Below are positions 25,501 to 33,635 of a stretch of 64,000 bases of DNA, in pieces. Below the pieces are notes generated by a model. That model worked only from the letters and a program-made list of their open reading frames with translations, was not told where the DNA came from and ran no database searches. This stretch comes from Azospirillum sp. TSH64 (GTDB lineage: Bacteria; Pseudomonadota; Alphaproteobacteria; Azospirillales; Azospirillaceae): positions 7,465,305 through 7,529,304 of the forward strand of contig NZ_LGQW01000015.1 in assembly GCF_003116035.1 (NCBI RefSeq), read 5' to 3'. Position 1 is the stretch's first letter, and the number at the start of each line of letters is the position of its first letter. A program made the position numbers and the translations under genes.

Positions 25501-26345
25501 GCCGCTTCCCGTTCCTTCGCCGTGAGTTCCTTCGCCTTGATCTTGCCGCCGGTGGGACTGCTGCTGGGACCGGTGGTGGCAAGCCGCTGCGCCATGACCT
25601 CCGTCCAGTGGATGATTTCCAGCGCGCCACTGTCGTGCTCGACCAAGGCGGTGCAGGACTCGACCCAATCGCCGTCGTTGCAATAGAGGATTCCTTCGAT
25701 GTCGCGCATCTCGGCGGTGTGGATGTGGCCGCAGACGACGCCGTCGACCTTGCGGCGGCGGGCTTCCTCGCCGAGCGCCTCTTCGTATTTGCCGATGAAT
25801 TCGACCGCGGTCTTCGCCTTGTGCTTCAGGTAGGCCGACAGCGACCAGTAATTGAAGCCGAGCTTGCGGCGCACCCAGTTGAACAGGGTGTTGACGTGCA
25901 GCAGCGTGACGTAGGCGTGGTCGCCGAGCAGGGCCAGCCACTTGGCGTAGCGCACCACCGCGTCGAACTTGTCGCCGTGGGTGATCAGCAGGCGGCGGCC
26001 GTCGGCGGTGGTGTGGACCCATTCGTCCACCACATGCACGCCGCCGAACTGCAGCCCGACGTAATCGCGCGCCGCCTCGTCATGGTTGCCGGGGATGTAA
26101 TAGACCTCCACCCCCTTGCGGGCGCGGCGCATGATCTTCTGCACCACGTCATTGTGGGCCTGCGGCCAGTACCAGCTTTTCTTCAGCCGCCAGCCATCGA
26201 CGATGTCGCCGACCAGGTACAGGTGATCCGATTCGGTGTGCTTCAGGAAATCGAGAAGCAGTTCCGCCTGACAGCCGCGCGTTCCAAGATGAACGTCGGA
26301 TATCCAAATGCTGCGGTACCGCTTGACCGCTGGGACGGCGTCCAT
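25497..26345 (-). CDS. plcP: Metallophosphoesterase, probable PlcP phospholipase
   Basis: A 282-residue calcineurin-like phosphoesterase with all metal-binding motifs: ISDVHLG, GDIVDGW, GNHDE and CGHIH. By sequence it belongs to the group usually annotated as UDP-2,3-diacylglucosamine diphosphatase, but alphaproteobacteria use LpxI for that step, and the close alphaproteobacterial relatives coupled to Agt are PlcP, a phosphatidylcholine/phosphatidylethanolamine phospholipase C. The product would be diacylglycerol for the downstream glycosyltransferase. I take the ATG at 26345, preceded by GGAG; an ATG at 26366 is also possible. Divergent from a diacylglycerol kinase gene. Confidence 0.72.
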   Translation of the reverse strand: MDAVPAVKRYRSIWISDVHLGTRGCQAELLLDFLKHTESDHLYLVGDIVDGWRLKKSWYWPQAHNDVVQKIMRRARKGVEVYYIPGNHDEAARDYVGLQFGGVHVVDEWVHTTADGRRLLITHGDKFDAVVRYAKWLALLGDHAYVTLLHVNTLFNWVRRKLGFNYWSLSAYLKHKAKTAVEFIGKYEEALGEEARRRKVDGVVCGHIHTAEMRDIEGILYCNDGDWVESCTALVEHDSGALEIIHWTEVMAQRLATTGPSSSPTGGKIKAKELTAKEREAA

Positions 26346-26391
26346 CTTCCGCTCCGTCGTCGCCATGGCCGATGGCCATCAAGACAACTGC

Positions 26392-26460
26392 CGTATAAAG
26401 GAAAGAGGCACTCCTTGACAACGATTTGAAACACCCGCACCTATTCGTCACAACGATTTG
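26392..26460 (-). promoter_or_regulatory. Promoter of plcP with 11-bp direct repeat
   Basis: On the minus strand TTGTCA (26421-26416) and TATACG (26397-26392) are 18 bp apart and form a reasonable sigma-70 promoter. The 11-bp sequence CAAATCGTTGT occurs twice on that strand, at 26428-26418 overlapping the minus-35 box and at 26460-26450, 32 bp (three turns) upstream. This is where an activator would bind. It does not match the canonical Pho box (CTGTCAT repeats) closely. Confidence 0.5.
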
Positions 26461-26565
26461 GGCTATCGTCATACCGCCGCAGTTTTACTGCAACGGAACC
26501 GCCACGAGCCCTTCACTGTTCTGCAACAGAAGGCGCCCTTCGCGCCGGCCAGGGAGAACGAATCG

Positions 26566-27549
26566 GTGCGCGACACGGTTCTGATGGATGAAAGTCCGGC
26601 GGTTGGCATGGGCAGCGGCGAGGATGCGGCCATCGACATGCGACGGCTGCTGGTGATCCACAACCCGACCGCCGGCGGGCGGCGGGCACGGCGGCTTCGC
26701 GCGGTGGTCGCCCGGTTGGAGGCCCGCGGCATCGGCGTCACCGTCAGGCCGACCGGCAGGCGCGGCGATGCGGAGGCGTTTGCCCGCGCGGCCGATCCCG
26801 CCGAGGTGGACGCGGTGGTGGCGGCCGGCGGCGACGGCACCATCAACGAGGTCATCAACGGACTGGCCGCCCATGCCGAGGCGGGTCGGCCGCTGCCGCT
26901 CGGCATCGTGCCGATGGGCACCGCCAACGTGCTGGCGGCCGAGTTGGGCCTGACGATGGATGCGGAGCGCATCGCAACGGCGATTGCCAGCGGACGACGG
27001 ACGATGATCTGGCCGGCGCAGGCCAACGGACGGGTGTTCTCGCTGATGGCCGGGGTCGGGCTGGACGCGCGGGTGGTGGAGCGGGTCGATCCCCGGGTGA
27101 AGCGGCTGATCGGCAAGGGCGCCTATGTCGCCGAGACGCTGGTGCAACTGGCGACCCGGCCCGACCACCGCTATCGGGTCACTCTGGACAATGGCGACGG
27201 CTGGGGCGAACCGCAGGAGGTGGCGTCGGTCATCGTCGCCAAGGGGCATTTCTACGGCGGCCGCTTCATCTGCGCACCCGATGCGCGGCTGACGGAGCCG
27301 GAGTTGCATGTCTGCCTATTCCCGCGCGGCGGGCGGCTGAACGCGCTGCGCTATGTCTGGGGCGTCACCGCCGGGCGGCTGGCGCGCTTTCCGGACTACC
27401 GCGTGGTGACGGCCAGGCGCGTGCGGATCGAGGGGCCGGCCGGCGACGGGCTGTTCGCCGATGCGGTGCAGGGCGACGGCGACGTTCTGGCGCGGTTGCC
27501 GGTGGAGATCGCGCTGGCGGGGTGGCGGTTGCCGGTGTTGGCGGGGTGA
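26566..27549 (+). CDS. Diacylglycerol kinase family lipid kinase
   Basis: A 327-residue protein of the DAGK catalytic family (DgkB/YegS type), which phosphorylates diacylglycerol or a related lipid using ATP. The nucleotide-binding core is clear: LLVIHNPTAGGRRA, then AAGGDGTINEVINGL and GTANVLAAELG. I take the GTG at 26566 because AGGGAG stands 9 bp before it; ATGs at 26584 and further are possible. It is divergent from plcP-agt. If PlcP releases diacylglycerol, this kinase would return it to phosphatidic acid, competing with Agt; that link is inference from position. Sphingosine-type or YegS substrates cannot be excluded. Confidence 0.85.
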   Translation: MRDTVLMDESPAVGMGSGEDAAIDMRRLLVIHNPTAGGRRARRLRAVVARLEARGIGVTVRPTGRRGDAEAFARAADPAEVDAVVAAGGDGTINEVINGLAAHAEAGRPLPLGIVPMGTANVLAAELGLTMDAERIATAIASGRRTMIWPAQANGRVFSLMAGVGLDARVVERVDPRVKRLIGKGAYVAETLVQLATRPDHRYRVTLDNGDGWGEPQEVASVIVAKGHFYGGRFICAPDARLTEPELHVCLFPRGGRLNALRYVWGVTAGRLARFPDYRVVTARRVRIEGPAGDGLFADAVQGDGDVLARLPVEIALAGWRLPVLAG

Positions 27550-27559
27550 AGTTTTCCGA

Positions 27560-28192
27560 TCACCGCGACGGCGGCAGGCCCCGCGCCGCCCGCGCCTGCT
27601 CCTGCAACGCCACGTAATGGTGCCAGACCAGCCGAGCCGCCAGTGAGCGATGGGGCCGCCACGGCTCCGCCACCTCGATCAGCTGCTTAGCATTCGGTTT
27701 GTCCGCCCAGCCCTTCAGCCGCTGGACGCCCAGCTGAATCGCCAGATCGCCGATGGGCCAGATGTCCGGCCGGTCGAGCGTGGTCATCAGGTAGACCTCG
27801 GCGCTCCAGCGGCCGATGCCCTTCAGCGCGACGAGCCGGGCAATCGCCTCCTCGTCGGGCAGGTCGTGGATGATGTCGAAATCGAGCCGGCCGCTCGCCA
27901 CCGCCTCGGCGAGGCCGCGGGCGTAGCCGATCTTCTGGCGGGAGAAACCGCAAGCGCGCAAGCTGTCGTCGTCGAGCGCCAGGATGGCGTCGGGGGTGAC
28001 GGTGCCGCCCAGCCGGTCCTGCAGCTTGGCCCAGAGCGCCAGCGCAACCTTGGTGGAAAGCTGCTGCTCCATCACCATGCGCAGCAGGCCGACGAATCCG
28101 GTCGGCCGGCTGAAATCCCGGATTACCGGGCCGCCGACGCGCAGGCATTCGGCGAAAATGGGGTCGAGCGCGGCCAGATGGTCAACACTCAT
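27560..28192 (-). CDS. DNA-3-methyladenine glycosylase II
   Basis: A 210-residue HhH-GPD superfamily glycosylase of the AlkA type, which removes alkylated bases in base-excision repair. The helix-hairpin-helix LKGIGRWSAEVYLM and the catalytic aspartate in WPIGDLAIQ, around residue 150, are visible. It lacks the N-terminal AlkA domain, like the short bacterial/archaeal MagIII-type or Mag1-type enzymes. It ends 10 bp from the convergent lipid kinase gene and lies downstream of purS on the same strand. Confidence 0.9.
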   Translation of the reverse strand: MSVDHLAALDPIFAECLRVGGPVIRDFSRPTGFVGLLRMVMEQQLSTKVALALWAKLQDRLGGTVTPDAILALDDDSLRACGFSRQKIGYARGLAEAVASGRLDFDIIHDLPDEEAIARLVALKGIGRWSAEVYLMTTLDRPDIWPIGDLAIQLGVQRLKGWADKPNAKQLIEVAEPWRPHRSLAARLVWHHYVALQEQARAARGLPPSR

Positions 28193-28255
28193 CTGCCGCG
28201 CTCCACTCCGGAAACCGCTGAATCAAGAAACCGCTTAATCAAGGCTGCCGGCGGA

Positions 28256-28498
28256 TCAGGCCACCAGCTCGATGGCGTAGTCCTCGATCACGGTGTTGGC
28301 GAGCAGCTTGCTGCACATCGCCTCGACCTCTTTGCGGGCGGTCGCCTCGTCGGTGCTCTTGAGCTGCAGCTCGATCACCTTGCCGGCGCGGACGTCCTCG
28401 ACGCCGTCGAAGCCCAGCGTGTGCAGCGCGTGCGCAATGGCCTTGCCCTGGGGGTCGAGAACGCCGCGCTTGAGGGTGACGTGAACCTTGGCCTTCAT
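28256..28498 (-). CDS. purS: Phosphoribosylformylglycinamidine synthase subunit PurS
   Basis: PurS is the small bridging subunit of the PurLQS FGAM synthase that guides ammonia from PurQ to PurL. The 80-residue protein begins MKAKVHVTLKRGVLDPQGKA and carries the typical VEDVRAGKVIEL segment. It lies 54 bp after purC. PurQ and PurL, which normally follow, are absent from the window; alkA follows instead. Confidence 0.94.
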   Translation of the reverse strand: MKAKVHVTLKRGVLDPQGKAIAHALHTLGFDGVEDVRAGKVIELQLKSTDEATARKEVEAMCSKLLANTVIEDYAIELVA

Positions 28499-28552
28499 CG
28501 GATGTCCGCTCGCTTTACGGTGTTGGGTGGAGGGGTGGTTGCTGGATGGCGG

Positions 28553-29317
28553 TCACTGGATCGTCTTGGGACCCTTGACGTCGCTCGGCCCGCCTTCCGG
28601 CAGGATGCCGAGGCGCCGCGCGACCTCCTGATAGGCTTCCTCGACACGGCCCAGATCCTGGCGGAACCGGTCCTTGTCCAGCTTCTCGTTGGTCTTGACG
28701 TCCCACAGGCGGCAGTTGTCGGGGCTGATCTCGTCCGCCAGGACGATCCTCATCTCCTCGTTCTCCCACAGACGGCCGAACTCCAGCTTGAAGTCGACCA
28801 GCTTGAGCCCGATGCCGAGGAAGAGGCCGGACAGATAGTCGTTCACGCGCAAGCTGAGCGCGACCATGTCGTCGAGATCCTGGGGAGCCGCCCAACCAAA
28901 GGCGGTGATGTGCTCCTCCGAGACCATCGGGTCGTTCAGCTCGTCCGACTTGTAGTAGTATTCGATGATCGACCGCGGCAGCGGCGTGCCTTCGGGAATG
29001 CCGAAGCGGCGCGACAGGCTGCCGGCGGCGACGTTGCGGACGACGACCTCGATCGGGATGATCTCCACCTCGCGCACCAGCTGCTCGCGCATGTTCAGGC
29101 GGCGCATGAAGTGCGTGGGCACGCCGATCTCAGACAGACGGCTCATCAGATACTCGGAGATGCGGTTGTTCAGCACCCCCTTGCCGGTGATGACGCCCTT
29201 CTTCTGGTTGTTGAAGGCGGTGGCGTCGTCCTTGAAGTACTGCACCAGGGTGCCCGGCTCCGGCCCTTCGAAGAGTACCTTGGCCTTGCCTTCGTAGATG
29301 CGCCGGCGTCGTGTCAT
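28553..29317 (-). CDS. purC: Phosphoribosylaminoimidazole-succinocarboxamide synthase
   Basis: PurC ligates aspartate to CAIR to form SAICAR, the substrate of PurB. The 254-residue protein has the family signatures IYEGKAKVLFEG at the N-terminus, EVVVRNVAAGS and LVDFKLEFG with ADEISPDNCRLW. The ATG at 29317 gives standard length; a TTG five codons upstream is possible. First gene of a purC-purS transcript. Confidence 0.96.
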   Translation of the reverse strand: MTRRRRIYEGKAKVLFEGPEPGTLVQYFKDDATAFNNQKKGVITGKGVLNNRISEYLMSRLSEIGVPTHFMRRLNMREQLVREVEIIPIEVVVRNVAAGSLSRRFGIPEGTPLPRSIIEYYYKSDELNDPMVSEEHITAFGWAAPQDLDDMVALSLRVNDYLSGLFLGIGLKLVDFKLEFGRLWENEEMRIVLADEISPDNCRLWDVKTNEKLDKDRFRQDLGRVEEAYQEVARRLGILPEGGPSDVKGPKTIQ

Positions 29318-29463
29318 CGTATCTTCGTCCAAATACGTAAGGACCGGTCAAGCGAGCTTGCCGGCCCAGGAATGTGCCTGAGTGATATAGCAAGCCGGGT
29401 GCACGAACACAACGACGGGGGCTGGAGGGCAGGATTGTGCCGCCGGTTTACAGCTCCGCCGCC

Positions 29464-30237
29464 TCACAGCTCCACCGGCGCATAGTCCACCGCATGCGGC
29501 CGGCCGGGAGCGAAGTGCCAGATCGGGTTCAGGTCGGGACGCTCCACCCGCGGCACCGCGAGAAGCGAGCTGGACGAGGTTCCGAAGCCGCTCGGCAGCA
29601 GGAAATCCATGGCGCCGCGCTCGTCCGGCGTGCCCTCCCAGATGCGGCTGCCCATCAGTTCCGGCCAGCCGCCCCAGGCGAAGCTCTCCGCGTCGAGCGC
29701 GTCGAGGGTCGGCGGAATGGCATGCTCGAACAGCGGACGGTAGAAGGCGGTGCGCGGGTCCTGCGGGTCGTCCATCTCGAAGGCGGTCAGCATGTGTACG
29801 CCGGCGGGGATCGACGACACCTCCGGCCGGTGACGCGGGTTGGCGCCGCGGTGGACGACCAGGAAAGCGTCGCGGTTGTCGGCGACCACCAGATTGAACG
29901 GGCGGTAGGCGCGGATGTCGAGATCGGCGAAGCTGCGCGCCGCATCGGCGGCATCGGCATGGTCGAGCGCATCCAGCACCAGTTCGCCGCGCGACCGCTT
30001 GCCGGCCTCCGGCCCCAGCGTGCCGAAGCGGTTGAGGATGACCGCCACCACCCCCTCGTCGTTCAGCCCCATCCAGGAACCGCCGGCCAGCTCGTCCAGC
30101 CCGGCGACCACGTTGGGTCGGTCGGGCCAGTGGCGGGCCGGTGGCAACCAGGGGCGCCCCACCATCTCGTCACGGTTCCCGGCGACGACCAGCGGCCAAG
30201 TTGCATCGGGTCGCCGCAGGAGAATCACACTGCACAT
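29464..30237 (-). CDS. NRDE family protein (TANGO2-like)
   Basis: A 257-residue protein with an N-terminal catalytic-type Cys2 (MCSVILLRR) and the family name motif GNRDE at residues 20-24. NRDE proteins are related to Ntn hydrolases and to human TANGO2; the bacterial role is not settled, with haem trafficking proposed for relatives. The remaining conserved patches GLNDEGVVAVILNR and YRPFNLVVAD fit the family. The gene is alone on its strand, facing purC, and divergent from the DUF1476 gene. Confidence 0.87.
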   Translation of the reverse strand: MCSVILLRRPDATWPLVVAGNRDEMVGRPWLPPARHWPDRPNVVAGLDELAGGSWMGLNDEGVVAVILNRFGTLGPEAGKRSRGELVLDALDHADAADAARSFADLDIRAYRPFNLVVADNRDAFLVVHRGANPRHRPEVSSIPAGVHMLTAFEMDDPQDPRTAFYRPLFEHAIPPTLDALDAESFAWGGWPELMGSRIWEGTPDERGAMDFLLPSGFGTSSSSLLAVPRVERPDLNPIWHFAPGRPHAVDYAPVEL

Positions 30238-30427
30238 GCCTTGCCCTGTCTTTCGTTCGAGTCTTTTGTCGTGCCCGTCTTCGGCGGCATCCGAGGGTAT
30301 CCCGCCGACCGGGGAGGCTCTGCAGAATATCCGCGGGTGCGACGCGGCGGGGCAGTGACGACAGCCGCCGTCGGGCTATATTATCTTCATATAAGGGAGC
30401 GAAACCAATAAAGGAGCCTGGGTCCCC

Positions 30428-30748
30428 ATGACGACCTTCGACGACCGCGAAAAGGCTTTCGAGAACAAGTTCCAGCACGACGAGGACCTGCTCTTCCGCA
30501 TCCGCGCCCGGCGCGACCGGCTGGCCGGCGAATGGGCCGCCGACCTGATGGGGCTGTCCGGTGGCGACGCCGAGGCCTATGCCCGCCAGATCGTGGACAC
30601 CGACATCGCGACCCCCGGCCCGCACGACATCCGGGACAAGCTGAGCGCAGACCTGCACGCCCGCGGGGTCGACATCTCCGACCACCGCGTCGAAAAGCAG
30701 ATGGCGCATTTCCTGGACATCGCGCGCCAGCAGGTCACGCAGTCCTGA
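30428..30748 (+). CDS. DUF1476 protein, F1-ATPase zeta subunit type
   Basis: A 106-residue alpha-helical protein of the DUF1476 family, found across alphaproteobacteria. The Paracoccus member is the zeta subunit that inhibits the F1FO-ATPase by inserting its N-terminus into the F1 catalytic interface; here the N-terminus MTTFDDREKAFENKFQHDEDL keeps the conserved DDREKAFE-KF-HD pattern. Inhibitory strength varies between species and cannot be read from sequence. AAAGGAG stands 14 bp before the ATG. This gene commonly sits beside purC in alphaproteobacteria, as here. Confidence 0.9.
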   Translation: MTTFDDREKAFENKFQHDEDLLFRIRARRDRLAGEWAADLMGLSGGDAEAYARQIVDTDIATPGPHDIRDKLSADLHARGVDISDHRVEKQMAHFLDIARQQVTQS

Positions 30749-30836
30749 GTGGAACGGGCCTGAGTGGATCGGGCCTGACGGGAACGGGCCTCCGCACGTC
30801 CTTCGCGACCCCGCCGACCCGATCCCGGCGGGGCGC

Positions 30837-31703
30837 CTACTCCGCTGCGCGGTGCAGGACGCGCTGGCCGGCATAGTCGGCGATGCGGCGGATCAGCGTG
30901 TCGATGTCGCCCTTCAGCCGGGCGAAGCCATCGTGGCGCTCCAGCGTCTCCTCGTTCATGTAGAGGCGGCGGTTGATCTCCAGTTGGATCGAATGGCGGC
31001 CACGCGCCGGCTCGCCATAGCGCGCCAGCAGTTCCACGCCTTTGTAAGGATCGTTGATCGCCACCCGATGGCCGAGGCCGCGCAGGGTGTCCGCCACCAG
31101 CCGGACGAAACCCGGCTCGCTGGTGGTGCCGTCGCGGTCGCCGATGACGAAATCCACCGCCAGCGGATCGCGCCCGTCCGGCCGCAGCGACGACGGCATG
31201 GAATGGCAGTTGACGTGCCACACGGCGCCGAACCGCTCCGCCAGCCCGTCCAGCGCCATCCGCATCTGGGCGTGGTACGGGCGGTAATAGCGGTCGATGC
31301 GGTCGGCAACCGCCGACGCCGGCAGCTTCCCGTCATAGAGCGGCACGCCCGGCCGTAGCATGGCCCGGATCAGGCCCATGCCCAGCGTGCTGCGCGGGGT
31401 CGGACGCACCGGCAGCGGCAGATCACCGTCGATCATCGCCGGGTCGATGTCGTCGACGGCACGGTTCACATCGATGCAAGTGCGCGGGAACAGCGCGCAC
31501 AGCAAGGTGGCGCCATGGTCGGGGGCAGTGGCGAACAGCTCCTCGACATGGGTGTCCTCGGCCTGACGCAGCAGCGGATGCGGGCAGATCACCCGGAAAT
31601 CGTCGGGATAGATTCTGCCGCTGTGCGGCGAATCGAACAGCACCGGGAGGCGCCGGCCGACCGGGTCGTTGCGGACCAGAACGTCATCGATCACGAAGCT
31701 CAT
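30837..31703 (-). CDS. N-formylglutamate amidohydrolase family enzyme
   Basis: A 288-residue zinc-dependent amidohydrolase of the HutG/N-formylglutamate deformylase family. The segments LFDSPHSGRIYPDDF at residue 20 and VNCHSMPSSLRPDGR near 155 carry the expected metal-binding His/Glu residues, and IQLEINRRLYMNEE fits the C-terminal signature. No hut genes are near, so the true substrate may be another N-acyl amino acid. It is divergent from an aspartoacylase-like gene. The ATG at 31703 is supported by GGCAGG upstream; the frame runs further but without homology. Confidence 0.88.
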   Translation of the reverse strand: MSFVIDDVLVRNDPVGRRLPVLFDSPHSGRIYPDDFRVICPHPLLRQAEDTHVEELFATAPDHGATLLCALFPRTCIDVNRAVDDIDPAMIDGDLPLPVRPTPRSTLGMGLIRAMLRPGVPLYDGKLPASAVADRIDRYYRPYHAQMRMALDGLAERFGAVWHVNCHSMPSSLRPDGRDPLAVDFVIGDRDGTTSEPGFVRLVADTLRGLGHRVAINDPYKGVELLARYGEPARGRHSIQLEINRRLYMNEETLERHDGFARLKGDIDTLIRRIADYAGQRVLHRAAE

Positions 31704-32001
31704 CGACCTGCCCCGACCAGACGACCCACAACCAGATAGCCCCCACCCAGGAAACCCGGGCGGAACAACCGCCAGTCCAAGTGCCGCAACGTCCACCGCC
31801 GCCCTTATCGATCCGACGGATCCTATAACCCATGCGTCAACTCGCAGTCGACGGCAATTCGTCATGATGCTGCCATGCCGCCGCAACATTGCGCCAGGCG
31901 CATCAGCCAAAAAAACCGCGGCTGCGCACCGGCCCGCACTGGCGTGGAGTCGCTTGGTTCGCCATACTGTTCGGAGCGCCCACCGCTGGCGAGCTTGCCG
32001 C

Positions 32002-32955
32002 TTGACCGACCCGCTCTTCGCCCCCGTAGAACTCACGCCGCCCGACATCGCGCCCTACCGGCGCGGCAACACCGGCATCGACCACGTCACCAGCCTGTCG
32101 GCGGCGGAGCCCGGGCCGCACGTGGTGCTGAACGCGCTCGTCCACGGCAACGAACTGTGCGGCGCCATAGCGCTGGACGCCCTGCTGCGCATGGGATTGC
32201 GGCCGACGCGCGGGCGGCTGACCTTCGTCTTCGCCAACACTGCGGCCTACGCCACCTTCGACCGCCAGAACCCCTACGCGTCGCGCTATCTGGACGAGGA
32301 TTTCAACCGGCTGTGGTCACCGGAGCATCTCGACGGCCGGCGCGACAGCATCGAGCTTCGGCGTGCCCGCGCCCTGCGGCCGGTCTATGAATCGGCGGAT
32401 CTGCTGCTCGATCTCCATTCGATGACGGCGGACACCGCACCGCTGACCCTGTGCGGACGGACCACCCGCGGGCGCGATCTGGCGCTCGGCCTCGGCTATC
32501 CGGCCTGGGTGGTGGCGGACGGCGGGCATGCCGGGGGCAAGAGACTGATCGATTACGGCAACTTCGCCAAGCCCGAGGGGTCGCACACCGCCATCCTGGT
32601 CGAATGCGGCCAGCATTGGCGGACGGAAGCCGCGACGGTGGCGCTGGAAAGCTGCCTGCGCCTGCTTCTCGGCCTGGAGATGATCGAGCAACCGGCGAAC
32701 GGTCCGCGCATGCGCCCGCGAACCGATCCGCAGCGGCTGGTCGAGGTGACCGAGGCCATCACCGCCGCCAGCGAGCGCTTCCGCTTCACCGCCCCCTTCG
32801 TCGGGATGGAGGTAATCGGCCGCGCCGGAACCGTCATCGGCTGGGACGACGGCCGCGCGATCCAGACCCCTTACAACGACTGCGTTCTCATCATGCCCGC
32901 CCGCCGCGTGAAGGCCGGCCAGACGGCGGTGCGGCTGGGGCGGATCGTCGGGTGA
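32002..32955 (+). CDS. Succinylglutamate desuccinylase/aspartoacylase family protein
   Basis: A 317-residue zinc carboxypeptidase-fold enzyme of the AstE/AspA family, which removes acyl groups from N-acyl aspartate or glutamate. The zinc ligands appear in VHGNELCG (His and Glu, near residue 45) and DLHSMTADT (His, near 135). The start is uncertain: TTG at 32002 matches the family N-terminus (TDPLFAPVELTP), while the upstream in-frame ATG near 31864 would add a non-homologous Arg-rich stretch. The roughly 300-bp gap to the divergent amidohydrolase should contain both promoters; I saw only a weak TATAAC at about 31824. Confidence 0.82.
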   Translation: MTDPLFAPVELTPPDIAPYRRGNTGIDHVTSLSAAEPGPHVVLNALVHGNELCGAIALDALLRMGLRPTRGRLTFVFANTAAYATFDRQNPYASRYLDEDFNRLWSPEHLDGRRDSIELRRARALRPVYESADLLLDLHSMTADTAPLTLCGRTTRGRDLALGLGYPAWVVADGGHAGGKRLIDYGNFAKPEGSHTAILVECGQHWRTEAATVALESCLRLLLGLEMIEQPANGPRMRPRTDPQRLVEVTEAITAASERFRFTAPFVGMEVIGRAGTVIGWDDGRAIQTPYNDCVLIMPARRVKAGQTAVRLGRIVG

Positions 32956-32982
32956 GGCTGGATGTGGGGGCGGACCGGCCCC

Positions 32983-33510
32983 TCACTTCGCCGCAGGCTT
33001 GCCCTTCGTCCAGGTCGCGTTCGCGCTGAACAGCGGCACGGTGGAGATCGAGGTCTTGGCCGAAGCGTCCTTCACCTGTCGGCTGTACACCACATAAACC
33101 AGCGTGTCGTTCGGCCGGTCATAGATGCGGCGGATGGCGATCGACTTGAAGATCAGGCTTTTCCGTTCGGAGAAGACCTCCTCCCCCTTCTGCGACAGGT
33201 CGATGTCGCCGACGGTGACCGCCCCGGTCTGGCGGCAGGCGATGGAGGCGTTCGACGGATCCTCGAACCAGTTGCCCTTGCTCAGCCGGTCGATCAGGCT
33301 GCGGTCGAAATCGACCAGATGGCAGGTGATCCCCTTCACCTTGGGGTCCTCGATGGCCTGAACCTGAAGTCCGTTGCCGGTCCAGTCGTTGGAGAAGCGG
33401 CCGATCACGTCGTCCGCCGCCGCCGCTGACGGCAGCGTCAGCCCGGCGGTCAGCAGGCCCAGAACCAAAAGGCCGGCGGAAACGTTCATCAGGGGAAACG
33501 GGCTGCGCAT
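32983..33510 (-). CDS. creA: CreA family periplasmic protein
   Basis: A 175-residue secreted protein of the CreA family, whose function is not known. A signal peptide covers about residues 1-32 (hydrophobic GLLVLGLLTAGL, then SAAAA-DD cleavage region). The mature part has two conserved cysteines, in GITCHLVDF and SIACRQTG, likely forming a disulfide, and the VVYSRQV family patch. It converges with the AstE-like gene. Confidence 0.9.
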   Translation of the reverse strand: MRSPFPLMNVSAGLLVLGLLTAGLTLPSAAAADDVIGRFSNDWTGNGLQVQAIEDPKVKGITCHLVDFDRSLIDRLSKGNWFEDPSNASIACRQTGAVTVGDIDLSQKGEEVFSERKSLIFKSIAIRRIYDRPNDTLVYVVYSRQVKDASAKTSISTVPLFSANATWTKGKPAAK

Positions 33511-33635
33511 CGCGACTGGGTCTCCGGCAAGGACGGGCGGGGACCGCGGGCAGCGCGGTCCGGCAAAACACTCCCCTAGATCGGAGGATCGGGCGCCACC
33601 GTCAAGCGCCCACCTTCGGAGGTCCGGCCACCGCG

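Noticed and set aside
26367..26470. Canonical Pho box upstream of plcP
   Set aside because: Only an 11-bp direct repeat spaced 32 bp is present; no tandem CTGTCAT-type half-sites 11 bp apart were found.
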